Assembly (NCBI GenBank): GCA_027484885.1
Contig: JAIXSD010000102.1
Coordinates: forward strand, 1 to 16,944
DNA length: 16,944 nucleotides
From: Rubrivivax sp.
GTDB lineage: Bacteria; Pseudomonadota; Gammaproteobacteria; Burkholderiales; Burkholderiaceae_C
Direction of reading: 5' to 3'
A program made the position numbers and the translations under genes. Below the pieces are notes generated by a model that did not search any database, had not been told where the DNA came from, and worked only from the letters and a program-made list of their open reading frames with translations. Below, in pieces: positions 7,953 to 15,654 of the stretch (positions are counted from its first letter, which is position 1; the number at the start of each line of letters is the position of its first letter).

Positions 7953-9393
7953 AAGCTTCCGGGGCGATCTGCTCGGCGTATTCGTAGAGCGCACCCAGGA
8001 TGTCCTGGCCGCGTTCGTCGGCGGCTTCGCTGAGCTCGTCCACACGCTCGAAGAAGGCCGCCAGGGTCTGCGCGCCGCCGGCGCCCTCGTGCAGGCGGGC
8101 GGCGCAATGGGCCTGCCAGCGCTGCGCCTCGGCGGCGCTGAGGCTGGCCGGAAAGTTGCGTGCGCGGTAGCGAAACACCAACTCGTCCAGGCGCTCGTCG
8201 GCAAAGCTGAGCTTGCCCTCGGCCGCGCGCTGGGCGATCTGCTCGGGCGTCTGGCTGCGCAAGCGCTGCAGGGCGCGGCGGTCATCGGGGCTGATGAAGC
8301 CGCCGTAGAGGTCTTCGTCCACATCCACCGGGCCGGGCGTCGCTTCGCGCTTGAACACATCCCCCCAGAGCCCATCCAGCAAGCGGCCCTTCTCCATCAA
8401 GGTCTGGGCATGGGCCAGGCCCTGGGCCATGTCCAGCCCCCAGCGCTCGGACTGGGCCTGGCTCAAGGTCTTGAGGTTGCCGATGACGATGGGCGACTTG
8501 TTGATGTGGATGGTCTTGATCGGCAGCCGGGTCTGGCCCTCGGGCAGATCCTCCTGCTTGACGAACATGCGGCCGCGGATGTCGGCGGCATTCAGGGTCA
8601 GCAGCTCGGTGGGGTCGACGGCCAGGTCCCAGACGATCAGCTCGTTCTTGTTCGTCGGGTGCGGCGCCAGCGGCCAGACCAGGGCAATGCAACCACGCTC
8701 CGGGCCATACATGCCCGAGATGTGCAGGAAAGGCCGGCCGACGCCGATCTCGGCCCAGACCGCGTCTTTCTTGCGCAGGCGCAGGCAGAAATCAAACAGC
8801 TTGGGCTGGGCGGTCTTGAGCAGGCGCGCCAAGGCAATGGTGGCTCGCACATCGCTGAGCGCATCGTGGGCCGCCTCATGCACCAGGCCGTTGGCCACGG
8901 TCAGGTGTTCGAGCTTGAAGGAGGGGCGCCCATCTTCGTGGCGCGGCCACTCGATGCCCTCGGGCCGCAAGGCATAGGCACAGCGCACCACATCGAGGAT
9001 GTCCCAACGCCCGCATTCGTTCTGCCACTCGCGGGCGTAGGGGTCGATCAGATTGCGCCAGAACAGATGGCGCGTCACCTCGTCGTCGAAACGGATGGTG
9101 TTGTAGCCCACGCCCACTGTGCCGGGCTCGGCCAGCGCCGCCTCGATGGCCGCCGCAAACGCATGCTCGGGCACGCCGCGCTCCAGGCAGGTCTGCGGCA
9201 GGATGCCTGTCAACAAGCAGGATTCGGGGTCGGGCAGGCTGTCCGGGCTGGGCTGGCAGTACAGCATCAGCGGCTCACCGATCTCGTTCAGATCGGCATC
9301 GGTGCGCACGCCCGCAAACTGGGCCGGCCGGTCGCGCCGCGGCACCCGGCCAAAGGTTTCGTAGTCGTGCCAGAAAAAGCTGAATTCACTCAT
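7951..9393 (-). CDS. sbcB: Exodeoxyribonuclease I
   Basis: Processive 3'-to-5' exonuclease on single-stranded DNA, acting in recombination and mismatch repair; 480 residues against 475 in E. coli ExoI. The DEDDh exonuclease site is complete: HDYET (Asp10, Glu12), GYNTIRFDDE (Asp103) and AAHDALSDVRATI (His176, Asp181). The family-specific WDILDVVRCAYALRPEGIEWP follows motif II. The SH3-like and C-terminal helical parts of ExoI are represented by NAADIRGRMFVKQEDLPEG, by the segment around INKSPIV, and by the C-terminal stretch containing LDELVFRYRARNFP. ATG 9393 puts the first catalytic Asp at residue 10, as expected. The frame is open upstream to 9528, but that extension has no family counterpart. 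No clear Shine-Dalgarno is seen. It is convergent with the solute-binding protein gene and divergent from the exoprotein gene. Confidence 0.96.
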   Translation of the reverse strand: MSEFSFFWHDYETFGRVPRRDRPAQFAGVRTDADLNEIGEPLMLYCQPSPDSLPDPESCLLTGILPQTCLERGVPEHAFAAAIEAALAEPGTVGVGYNTIRFDDEVTRHLFWRNLIDPYAREWQNECGRWDILDVVRCAYALRPEGIEWPRHEDGRPSFKLEHLTVANGLVHEAAHDALSDVRATIALARLLKTAQPKLFDFCLRLRKKDAVWAEIGVGRPFLHISGMYGPERGCIALVWPLAPHPTNKNELIVWDLAVDPTELLTLNAADIRGRMFVKQEDLPEGQTRLPIKTIHINKSPIVIGNLKTLSQAQSERWGLDMAQGLAHAQTLMEKGRLLDGLWGDVFKREATPGPVDVDEDLYGGFISPDDRRALQRLRSQTPEQIAQRAAEGKLSFADERLDELVFRYRARNFPASLSAAEAQRWQAHCAARLHEGAGGAQTLAAFFERVDELSEAADERGQDILGALYEYAEQIAPEA

Positions 9394-9661
9394 GGCGCGC
9401 AGCGTAACGCATGCGCCGCGCTGGCCGAGCCGTCCAGACACTGAGCGAGCAGGAATGCGAGGCCATCTCTCGCCCCTGACCATCCCTCGCTTGCGGGTCA
9501 TCAGCGGTTCAAGCCCGATATTTGGCAACTATTTCACACTCAAGCGCCCGCACATGGCGCCGATAGAACGAGGTGGACCTCTCGAAATGGCCAGACTGAT
9601 TGGCGGCCCCGCCGTGCCAGCCGGCCCTTCACCCTCCCATCCCTCTTCTCGGAGCGCGCAC
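9394..9661. promoter_or_regulatory. Divergent intergenic region between exoI and the TPS operon
   Basis: 268 bp without a supported gene. It contains a short AT-richer patch at about 9508-9545 that stands out from the GC-rich surroundings and is the likeliest place for the TPS operon promoter. The best hexamers I find are TTCAAG (9508-9513) and TATTTC (9530-9535), 16 nt apart, which is weak. No operator repeat is convincing. Confidence 0.3.
9651..9654 (+). promoter_or_regulatory. Shine-Dalgarno GGAG deciding the exoprotein start
   Basis: GGAG lies 7 nt before the ATG at 9662. The frame is open upstream to 9392, and a further ATG at 9755 would leave just the hydrophobic core of the signal peptide. 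The GGAG favours 9662. Confidence 0.55.
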
Positions 9662-12600
9662 ATGAGTCCCATCCCCGCCGTGTCGGCACACGACATGCAC
9701 CGCCCGCCAGCCCCAAGCCGCCATGCCCCCACGACGCGACCGATCTGCCCGCCCATGGCCGCCCGCGCCTTGGTTCGCGCGCTGAGCCTGGCCCTGCTGG
9801 GTCAGGCCAGTGGCGGGGCCTGGGCCGCCTTGTCCGCCCCGCTGCCCAGCGGCGGGCAGGTGGTGGCCGGCCAGGCGCAGATCAGCCAGCGTGGCCAGGT
9901 CTTGACCGTGCAGCAAAGCAGCGCCCAGCTGATCACCGACTGGCGCAGCTTCAACATCGGCGCGGGCCACAGCGTCGAGTTCCTGCAGCCCAGCCGCAAT
10001 GCTGTGGCCCTGAACCGGGTGCTGGGCAATGAGGTCTCGACCATCCAGGGCGCCCTCAAGGCCAACGGCCAGGTCTTCCTGCTGAACCCCAACGGCGTGC
10101 TCTTCACGCCCAGCGCCCAGGTCAATGTCGGCGCCCTGGTGGCCAGTACGCTGAACCTGGACAACCAGGACTTTCTGGCCGGTCGCTACCGCTTCGAGGG
10201 GAGCAGCAGCCAGGCCATCATCAACCAGGGCTCGATCCAGTCGGCCGCGGGCGGCTCGGTTGCCCTGATTGCCGCACGCATCAGCAACAGCGGCAGCATC
10301 CAGTCGCCCGGCGGCCAGGTGCTGATGGGGGCTGGCGCCAAGGTCACACTGGACCTGGGCGGCCCGGTCAAACTCAAGATCGACGAAGCCGCCATCGACA
10401 CGCTGATTGAACAAGGCGGCGCCATCCGCGCCGATGGCGGGCTGGTCTACCTGACGGCCAAGGCCGCGAGCCGGCTGACGCAAACGGTGATCAACCACAC
10501 GGGCATCACCGAAGCACACACCCTCAGCGACGGACAAGGCGAGGGCCAGAGCGGCCGCATCTTCCTGCTCGGCGATGGCCCACAATCGCGGGTGCTGGTG
10601 GGCGGCAGCCTGGATGCCAGCGCACCGCAGGGCGGTGCGGGTGGCTTCATCGAAACCAGCGCGGCCCGCGTCGACTTTGCCGAGGGCCGCAAGATCAGCA
10701 CCCGGTCGAGCAACGGCGCCTCCGGCACCTGGTTGATCGACCCGAACGACTTCACCATCGCCGCCAGCGGCGGCAACATCACCGGTGCCCAGCTGGGCAC
10801 CGACCTGGCCAGCGGCAATGTGGTGATCACCACGGCCAGCCAGGGCACGAGCGGCGGCAACGGCGACATCCATGTCAACGACCCGGTCAGCTGGGCGGCC
10901 AACAAACTGACGCTCACGGCCGAGCGCCATATCAATGTCAACGCCGACCTGACGGCCAGCGGCACCGGCAGCCTGGCCTTTGTCTACGGCCAGGCCAGCA
11001 GCGATGGCGCTGGCGCCAACTACACCGTGGCCAATGGCGTCAAGATCCTGATCCCCAACGGCGCGGCCTTCACCTGGAAGAAAGGCAGCGCCGGTGCCAC
11101 CAAGAACCTGGTGCTGGACAACGGCCTGCTGCGCTTCGGCAATGGCACGCAAGACTCCATCGACACCAGCGGCCAGCTGCGACAGCCCTTCTACTTCGAC
11201 AACGTTTCGTCGGGGCGCAATGGCTGGTTCCAGATGACCTTCAGCAATTACCCGCTGGACATCGGCGTGGGGGTCGGCGGAGACGGCAGCAATGCCTGGA
11301 ACTACAACGGCACGATCAAGACCACCCAGGACACCTTCACGAGCGCCCTGTCCGACAAGGCCATCAATATCGCCGGCTACCGCGAGGGTGTGGGCACCTT
11401 GGTCAGCCTGGCCACCTTGAACATGGGCAGCGGCCAATCGATTCGCGTCAGCAACAGCTACGAACTTCTGGCGGGCAATCGCTACGCCAAGACCGACACA
11501 CAACTGACCAATCTGGGCGCCAGCGCGCTCAGCAATCTGAGGCTGTGGATTGGGACTCGAGACGACTACGTCGGCCAAGGCGACAGCAGCTTCAAATCCA
11601 AAGGCAACATCGTCAACAACGCTTTTGTCAGCCTACCGACGCAAAACACCGCGTCCAACGCGCTCAAGGTCACCGAGACCAACAACGGCACCAGTGGCGG
11701 AGCTGTGCTCTTTTACTCCACCTCGGACGGGGTGGACATGTCGCACGCGGGCTGCTGCAGCTTCTCGAACTCGACGAACAAGGACCCGAGAACCTCTCTG
11801 ATCAGCAGCACCCAGGTTGACGGCTCCTATGCCATGTTCAAGCGCCTCTCGGACCTGGCCAGCGGTCAGTCCGGCGGCTTCATCTGGTACTACGCTGGTG
11901 CGCCGGTCAGCCTGATCAACAACGCCATCAGCTCGGTCGGTCAAGCCGCCGGCGGCGGCAGCAGCCCCACACCGGTGTACCTGCGCTTGGTCTCGTCCGG
12001 CAGCGTGTACGGCGACCAACCCCTGTTCAACTACTCGATCTTTGATGCCTTCAGCGGCGGCAACCTGATCAGCAACGCATCGCCCACGGGCACGGCCGCC
12101 TGGAGCGGTGCGCCGACGGCCACGTCCAACGTCGGCAGCTACAGCCTGAGCTACACCAGCGGCATCACGCTGGGCAATGCGGCCTACAGCCTCAACCCCG
12201 GTGACGCGGCAAGCTGGACCGTCACCCCCAAGCCCTTGAACCTGAGCTTCACCAAGGTCTATGACGGCAGCTCCAGCTTCACCAGCAGCAACAGCAGCTA
12301 TGCCTTGAGCGGCATGGTCAACGGGAATGCCGCGCCGAGCTTGAGCGGCAGCGCCACGGTCAGCAGCAAGAATGTGGGCAGCTACAGCTATCTGATCAGC
12401 AACAGCCTCGTGGTGTCAGACAGCAACTACAGCCTGAACGCCGGCGGCATCAGCGCCGCCATCACGCCCAAGCCGCTGACGGCGAGCTTCAGCGTGGCCA
12501 GCAAGGTCTACGACGGCACCGCCGCCGCCAGCGCATCCGCATCGTCCGGCGATGTGCTCAGCAATGACAGCGTCACCATCGCCCATGCCAGCGCCACCTT

Positions 12601-13789
12601 CAGCAACGCCGACGCCGGCAGCGCCAAGGCGGTCAGCATCACTGGCATCAGCCTCAGCGGCTCCGACGCCGGCAACTACAGCCTCAGCAGCAGCACAGCC
12701 AGCGGCACCGGCACGATCACCGCGCGGCCCATCACCGTCACCGCCGACAACAAGAGCAAGGTCTATGGCAACGCCGACCCCAGCCTGAGCTACCAAATCA
12801 GCAGCGGCACGCTGGTCGGCAATGACGCGCTCAGCGGCGCCCTGAGCCGGGCGGCGGGCGAGAACGTGGGCAGCTACAGCATCGATGCCAGCGCCCTGAG
12901 CAACAGCAACTACGCCATCACCGCGCAGAGCGGCAGCTTGAGCATCAGCCCGAGGCCCATCACCGTCACCGCCGACAACAAGAGCAAGGTCTATGGCAAC
13001 GCCGATCCCAGCCTGAGCTACCAGATCAGCAGCGGCACGCTGGTCGGCAATGACGCCCTCAGCGGCGCCTTGAGCCGGGCGGCGGGCGAAAACGTGGGCA
13101 GCTACACCATCGATGCCAGCGCCCTGGCCAACAGCAACTACGCAATCACCGCCCTGCCCGGCCAGTTGGCCGTGACGCCGCGGCCCATCTCTGTTCAGGC
13201 GGACAACAAGCAAAAGACTTTCGGCGCCCCCGACCCCGCGCTGAGCTTCAGCATCACCGAGGGCAGCCTGGTGGCGGGTGACAGCCTGGCCGGCAGCCTG
13301 AGTCGGGTGGCCGGCGAGTCGGTGGGCGCGCATGCCATCCTGGCTGCGAACCTGAGCAACAGAAATTACGCCATCACCCGCCGTGACGGCGAGCTGAGCA
13401 TCTCGCCAGCGCTCAATGCCAATGTGATCGCTGGCAATCAACCGGCGCTGACCTTTGTCATCAGCAGCAGCCCGGCGGGCAGCCTGCCCAGCGGCGCGGC
13501 CAGCTCCAGCGGCCTGCAGCTGGTGGATTCCGGGCCGGCACCCACCCCGAGCGGTCCAGCGGCATCGCCGGGAGCTTCTGTCCCCGCTGCGACGTCCACA
13601 GCAGGTGAAACGAGCAGCAGCAGTAACAGCAGCAGCAACGACGGCGCCAACCCATCCTCACCCAGTGCCTTGCTCGGCAGCGGCAATGCCAGCGTCGGCG
13701 GCACGCGAATCTTCGTCCGCCAAGGCGGCATTCGCCTTCCTGAACCCAGCAGCAGCTCCAGCGACGGCCAGCGGGAGGACAAGAAATGA
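9662..13789 (+). CDS. Two-partner-secretion exoprotein (TpsA, filamentous haemagglutinin-like) with YDG and MBG repeats
   Basis: Large surface or secreted protein of 1375 residues, exported across the outer membrane by the TpsB encoded next to it. An extended signal peptide ends near residue 55 (GGAWA|ALSAP). The TPS (haemagglutination activity) domain covers about 58-340, with the signature NPNGVLF at 142-148 and NRVLGNEVSTIQGAL just before it. WLIDPNDF (357-364) closes the first beta-helix. An unusual segment with Cys698-Cys699 covers about 560-760. Then come an MBG-like unit (SVYGD at 781), two YDG-like units (KVYDG at 865 and 948) and three 76-residue MBG units (1022-1249). The Ser/Pro/Ala-rich tail ends in basic and acidic residues, with no CDI-type toxin domain, LPXTG or autotransporter barrel. 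The likely role is adhesion or matrix building. Start 9662 is chosen by GGAG. The gene overlaps tpsB by 4 nt. Confidence 0.92.
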   Translation: MSPIPAVSAHDMHRPPAPSRHAPTTRPICPPMAARALVRALSLALLGQASGGAWAALSAPLPSGGQVVAGQAQISQRGQVLTVQQSSAQLITDWRSFNIGAGHSVEFLQPSRNAVALNRVLGNEVSTIQGALKANGQVFLLNPNGVLFTPSAQVNVGALVASTLNLDNQDFLAGRYRFEGSSSQAIINQGSIQSAAGGSVALIAARISNSGSIQSPGGQVLMGAGAKVTLDLGGPVKLKIDEAAIDTLIEQGGAIRADGGLVYLTAKAASRLTQTVINHTGITEAHTLSDGQGEGQSGRIFLLGDGPQSRVLVGGSLDASAPQGGAGGFIETSAARVDFAEGRKISTRSSNGASGTWLIDPNDFTIAASGGNITGAQLGTDLASGNVVITTASQGTSGGNGDIHVNDPVSWAANKLTLTAERHINVNADLTASGTGSLAFVYGQASSDGAGANYTVANGVKILIPNGAAFTWKKGSAGATKNLVLDNGLLRFGNGTQDSIDTSGQLRQPFYFDNVSSGRNGWFQMTFSNYPLDIGVGVGGDGSNAWNYNGTIKTTQDTFTSALSDKAINIAGYREGVGTLVSLATLNMGSGQSIRVSNSYELLAGNRYAKTDTQLTNLGASALSNLRLWIGTRDDYVGQGDSSFKSKGNIVNNAFVSLPTQNTASNALKVTETNNGTSGGAVLFYSTSDGVDMSHAGCCSFSNSTNKDPRTSLISSTQVDGSYAMFKRLSDLASGQSGGFIWYYAGAPVSLINNAISSVGQAAGGGSSPTPVYLRLVSSGSVYGDQPLFNYSIFDAFSGGNLISNASPTGTAAWSGAPTATSNVGSYSLSYTSGITLGNAAYSLNPGDAASWTVTPKPLNLSFTKVYDGSSSFTSSNSSYALSGMVNGNAAPSLSGSATVSSKNVGSYSYLISNSLVVSDSNYSLNAGGISAAITPKPLTASFSVASKVYDGTAAASASASSGDVLSNDSVTIAHASATFSNADAGSAKAVSITGISLSGSDAGNYSLSSSTASGTGTITARPITVTADNKSKVYGNADPSLSYQISSGTLVGNDALSGALSRAAGENVGSYSIDASALSNSNYAITAQSGSLSISPRPITVTADNKSKVYGNADPSLSYQISSGTLVGNDALSGALSRAAGENVGSYTIDASALANSNYAITALPGQLAVTPRPISVQADNKQKTFGAPDPALSFSITEGSLVAGDSLAGSLSRVAGESVGAHAILAANLSNRNYAITRRDGELSISPALNANVIAGNQPALTFVISSSPAGSLPSGAASSSGLQLVDSGPAPTPSGPAASPGASVPAATSTAGETSSSSNSSSNDGANPSSPSALLGSGNASVGGTRIFVRQGGIRLPEPSSSSSDGQREDKK
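11340..11940 (+). other. Unassigned domain inside the exoprotein with a Cys-Cys pair
   Basis: Roughly residues 560-760 of the TpsA protein. Unlike the surrounding Gly/Ser/Asn repeats, it is aperiodic. It has LRLWIGTRDDYVG, VLFYSTSDGVD, HAGCCSFSNS (the only cysteines in the mature protein, 698-699, codons at 11753-11758) and SGQSGGFIWYYAG. The density of Trp/Tyr and acidic residues suggests a compact folded domain, possibly ligand-binding. I have a vague memory of similar GTRDD/CCSFSN/WYYA segments in other bacterial surface proteins, but cannot name a family. Confidence 0.45.
12725..13408 (+). repeat. Three in-frame 228-bp tandem repeats encoding MBG domains
   Basis: Units at 12725-12952, 12953-13180 and 13181-13408, each 76 codons. 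Each starts R-P-I-[TS]-V, then ADNK-x-K-[VT]-[YF]-G, and ends in NYAIT plus a short strand. Units 1 and 2 are nearly identical over their first 190 or so bases; of nine changed codons I count there, seven are synonymous. Unit 3 is more diverged (KTFGAPDP in place of KVYGNADP). Such arrays of immunoglobulin-like MBG domains act as stalks in surface adhesins. Confidence 0.88.
13613..13638 (+). repeat. AGC-rich codon run in the exoprotein tail
   Basis: A low-complexity run of AGC codons broken by AGT and AAC, encoding Ser/Asn, in the C-terminal linker of the exoprotein. It lengthens or shortens the linker in frame if it slips by whole codons. Confidence 0.5.
13774..13778 (+). promoter_or_regulatory. 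Shine-Dalgarno GGAGG for the TpsB gene, inside the end of tpsA
   Basis: GGAGG lies 7 nt before the ATG at 13786, within the last codons of the exoprotein gene. With the ATGA overlap, this supports translational coupling. It also favours this start over the in-frame ATG at 13852, which has no ribosome-binding sequence. Confidence 0.75.
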
Positions 13790-15525
13790 GCCCCACCCAT
13801 GGCAAGCCCCTGCCCGCCCAGGCCTTGAAACCCAACTCCCCCCACGCCGCCATGGATCACACCTCAGCCCCCTACCCGGCCCGCCTTGTGGCCGTGGCCG
13901 CCTCCAGCCTGCTGGCCCTGGCCGCACCGATTGCCGCCCGAGCGCAAGCCGCGCCGGATGCAGGGCAGATCCTGCAGCAAAGCCGCCAGGCGCCGGAAGC
14001 GCCGAAACCCGGCGTACAGCTCAAGCTCAACAACCCCAAGAGCCAGCTGGCCCTGCCGGGCGGGCGCAAGATTCAGGTCAAGGCTCTCAGCTTTGGTGGC
14101 AACAGCGTCATCGACAGCAAGACCCTGGAAGCGGCCGTGGCCGATTTGCTGAACACCGAGCTCGATCTGGCTGGCCTGCAGTCGCTGGCCGAACGGGTCG
14201 GTCTGTTCTACCAGCAGGCCGGCTATCCCTTCGCCCGCGCCTACCTGCCGCCGCAAGAGCTCAGCGATGGCACGCTGCGGGTGGAGCTGCTCGAGGGCCG
14301 CTACGGTCAGATCAAGCCGATCAGCAAGCGGCCGGACTGGGCCGAGCAGGCCGCGCCCTACCTGTCCATGCTGCAGCCCGACACCGTGATCCGCAGCCCG
14401 GAGCTGGAGCGCAGCGTCTTGATCCTCGGTGACCTGCCTGGCGTGGCGGTCACCCCCTTGATGCAACCGGGCGAGAAGGTCGGCACCGGCGACCTGCTGG
14501 TCGAGCTGGCCCCGGCGCCCGCCCTGGTCGGTTCGGTCGGTGCCGACAACCATGGCAACCGCTACAGCGGCGCCCACCGCCTGCAGCTAAATCTGGACTG
14601 GAACAGCCCCTTTTCGCTGGGCGACCAAGTCAGCCTGCGCAGTCTCTTCAGCGACCAAAAGCTGTGGCTGGGCAGCCTGGGCTATTCGCGCCCGCTGGGG
14701 CGGCACGGCCTGCGCGCCGAGGCCAGCTACTCGCACAGCGACTACCAGCTCGGCAAGGAGTTCGCCGACTCAAAAGCACAGGGCTATGCCAAGACCGCCA
14801 CCCTGGGCCTGAGCTACCCGGTGCTGCGCAGCAACGAGGCCAATGTGAAGCTCTCGCTGCGCTACCAGTACAAGCGCCTGCAGGACCGCAATCTCAACAG
14901 CAGCGATGACAAGTCCAGCCAGAGCCTGCCGCTGTCGCTTGACTTCGACCGCCGCAACAGCCTGGGCCTGGGCGGCATCAGCTACGGCAGCCTGAGCGTC
15001 ACCAATGGGCGCCTGCGCCTGTCCGACGCCCTGGTCGGGCTGGACAGCAACCAGACGCGCGGTCGCTTCCTCAAGTTCAACCTCGACCTGGTGCAGCAAC
15101 AAACCGTGTTCACGCCGGACAGCAGCCTCTATGCCCGCTTCAGCGCGCAATGGGCCGACAAGAACCTGGACTCGAGCGAGCGCATCAGCCTGGGCGGCAT
15201 CAGCGGCGTGCGCGCCTACCCCAGCGGCGAAGGCGTGGGCGACCGAGGCGCCCTGGCCCAGCTGGAACTGCGCCACAACATCGGCGCCATCGCGCCGTTT
15301 GTGATGCTGGATGCCGGCCGGGTGCGCATCAACACCGTGCCCACGGCCGGCACTGCGCAGAACTACCGCACCCTGGCGGGTGCAGGCCTGGGCGTTCGTG
15401 TCAACGGCGAGCGCTGGCAGCTGGAGGCCGCCGCGGCCTGGAGCCTCAAGGGGGGTGAGCCGCAGGCCGACCCCATCACCCGCCACAAGCCGCGCCTGTG
15501 GTTGAGCCTGGGCTACCGCATCTGA
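13786..15525 (+). CDS. TpsB outer-membrane transporter (ShlB/FhaC/HecB family)
   Basis: Outer-membrane beta-barrel of the Omp85/TpsB superfamily that exports its partner exoprotein from the periplasm; 579 residues, in the usual size range. A signal peptide ends at about residue 55 (ARAQA|APDAG), preceded by an unusually long polar N-region of about 30 residues. A Pro-rich linker is followed by a POTRA-2 domain from about residue 95 (QVKALSFGGNSVIDS) to about 170 (ELLEGRYGQI), then the second POTRA and the barrel from about 245 (GSVGADNHGNRYSGAHRLQ). The conserved loop-6 motif GVRAYPSGE carries Arg476, and the protein ends LSLGYRI, an aromatic-containing barrel terminus. All landmarks are intact, so it should be functional. 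It overlaps the exoprotein stop by 4 nt (ATGA). The order here is exoprotein first, as in the fhaB-fhaC locus. Confidence 0.95.
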   Translation: MSPTHGKPLPAQALKPNSPHAAMDHTSAPYPARLVAVAASSLLALAAPIAARAQAAPDAGQILQQSRQAPEAPKPGVQLKLNNPKSQLALPGGRKIQVKALSFGGNSVIDSKTLEAAVADLLNTELDLAGLQSLAERVGLFYQQAGYPFARAYLPPQELSDGTLRVELLEGRYGQIKPISKRPDWAEQAAPYLSMLQPDTVIRSPELERSVLILGDLPGVAVTPLMQPGEKVGTGDLLVELAPAPALVGSVGADNHGNRYSGAHRLQLNLDWNSPFSLGDQVSLRSLFSDQKLWLGSLGYSRPLGRHGLRAEASYSHSDYQLGKEFADSKAQGYAKTATLGLSYPVLRSNEANVKLSLRYQYKRLQDRNLNSSDDKSSQSLPLSLDFDRRNSLGLGGISYGSLSVTNGRLRLSDALVGLDSNQTRGRFLKFNLDLVQQQTVFTPDSSLYARFSAQWADKNLDSSERISLGGISGVRAYPSGEGVGDRGALAQLELRHNIGAIAPFVMLDAGRVRINTVPTAGTAQNYRTLAGAGLGVRVNGERWQLEAAAAWSLKGGEPQADPITRHKPRLWLSLGYRI

Positions 15526-15570
15526 GGTTACCTACCGGCACGGTACCGAAAAGCTGACGCCACGATGCCC

Positions 15571-15605
15571 GGCGGGCCGCACGCGCCTAGCGTGGCCGGC
15601 CCGCC
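15571..15605. terminator. Large imperfect hairpin between tpsB and the PBP1A gene
   Basis: GGCGGGCCG (15571-15579) pairs perfectly with CGGCCCGCC (15597-15605). Inside it CACGC (15580-15584) pairs with GCGTG (15590-15594) around the loop GCCTA, leaving a 2-nt bulge (GC, 15595-15596). That makes 14 base pairs in all. It lies 45 bp after the tpsB stop and 49 bp before the PBP1A start. There is no T-run, so it may be a non-canonical terminator of the TPS operon or a structured control element for the next gene. The possible -10 box CATAAT (15605-15610) touches its right arm. Confidence 0.5.
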
Positions 15606-15654
15606 ATAATCGCGGCTTCCTCTCAGCCCGGCGCCTGGCGCGCCGTGATCGCCC

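Noticed and set aside
1330..9393. dnaE, the DNA ligase and exoI read as one DNA-repair or defence island
   Set aside because: They lie on separate transcription units broken by divergent and convergent neighbours, two are core genes, and the ligase is probably exported. There is no nuclease-helicase or sensor partner typical of a defence system.
7912..9444. A plus-strand frame of 510 codons over exoI
   Set aside because: It mirrors the exoI reading frame and has no recognisable motif; exoI has complete DEDDh residues.
9508..9540. Sigma-54-like TTGGCA box upstream of the exoprotein gene
   Set aside because: The required GC is missing at the correct spacing from the GG. The sigma-70-like hexamers here are also weak and are mentioned only as a possibility.
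9392..9661. N-terminal extension of the exoprotein to the ATG at 9392
   Set aside because: The 90 extra residues show no signal-peptide or domain features and overlap the exoI start, while GGAG precedes the ATG at 9662.
12725..13408. Regular repeats as a possible CRISPR or non-coding array
   Set aside because: The 228-bp period is a multiple of three, lies in frame inside the exoprotein and encodes MBG domains.
15533..15545. TACCG-GCA-CGGTA hairpin just after the tpsB stop
   Set aside because: A five-pair stem with a three-base loop and no following T-run; the larger hairpin at 15571-15605 is the better candidate.
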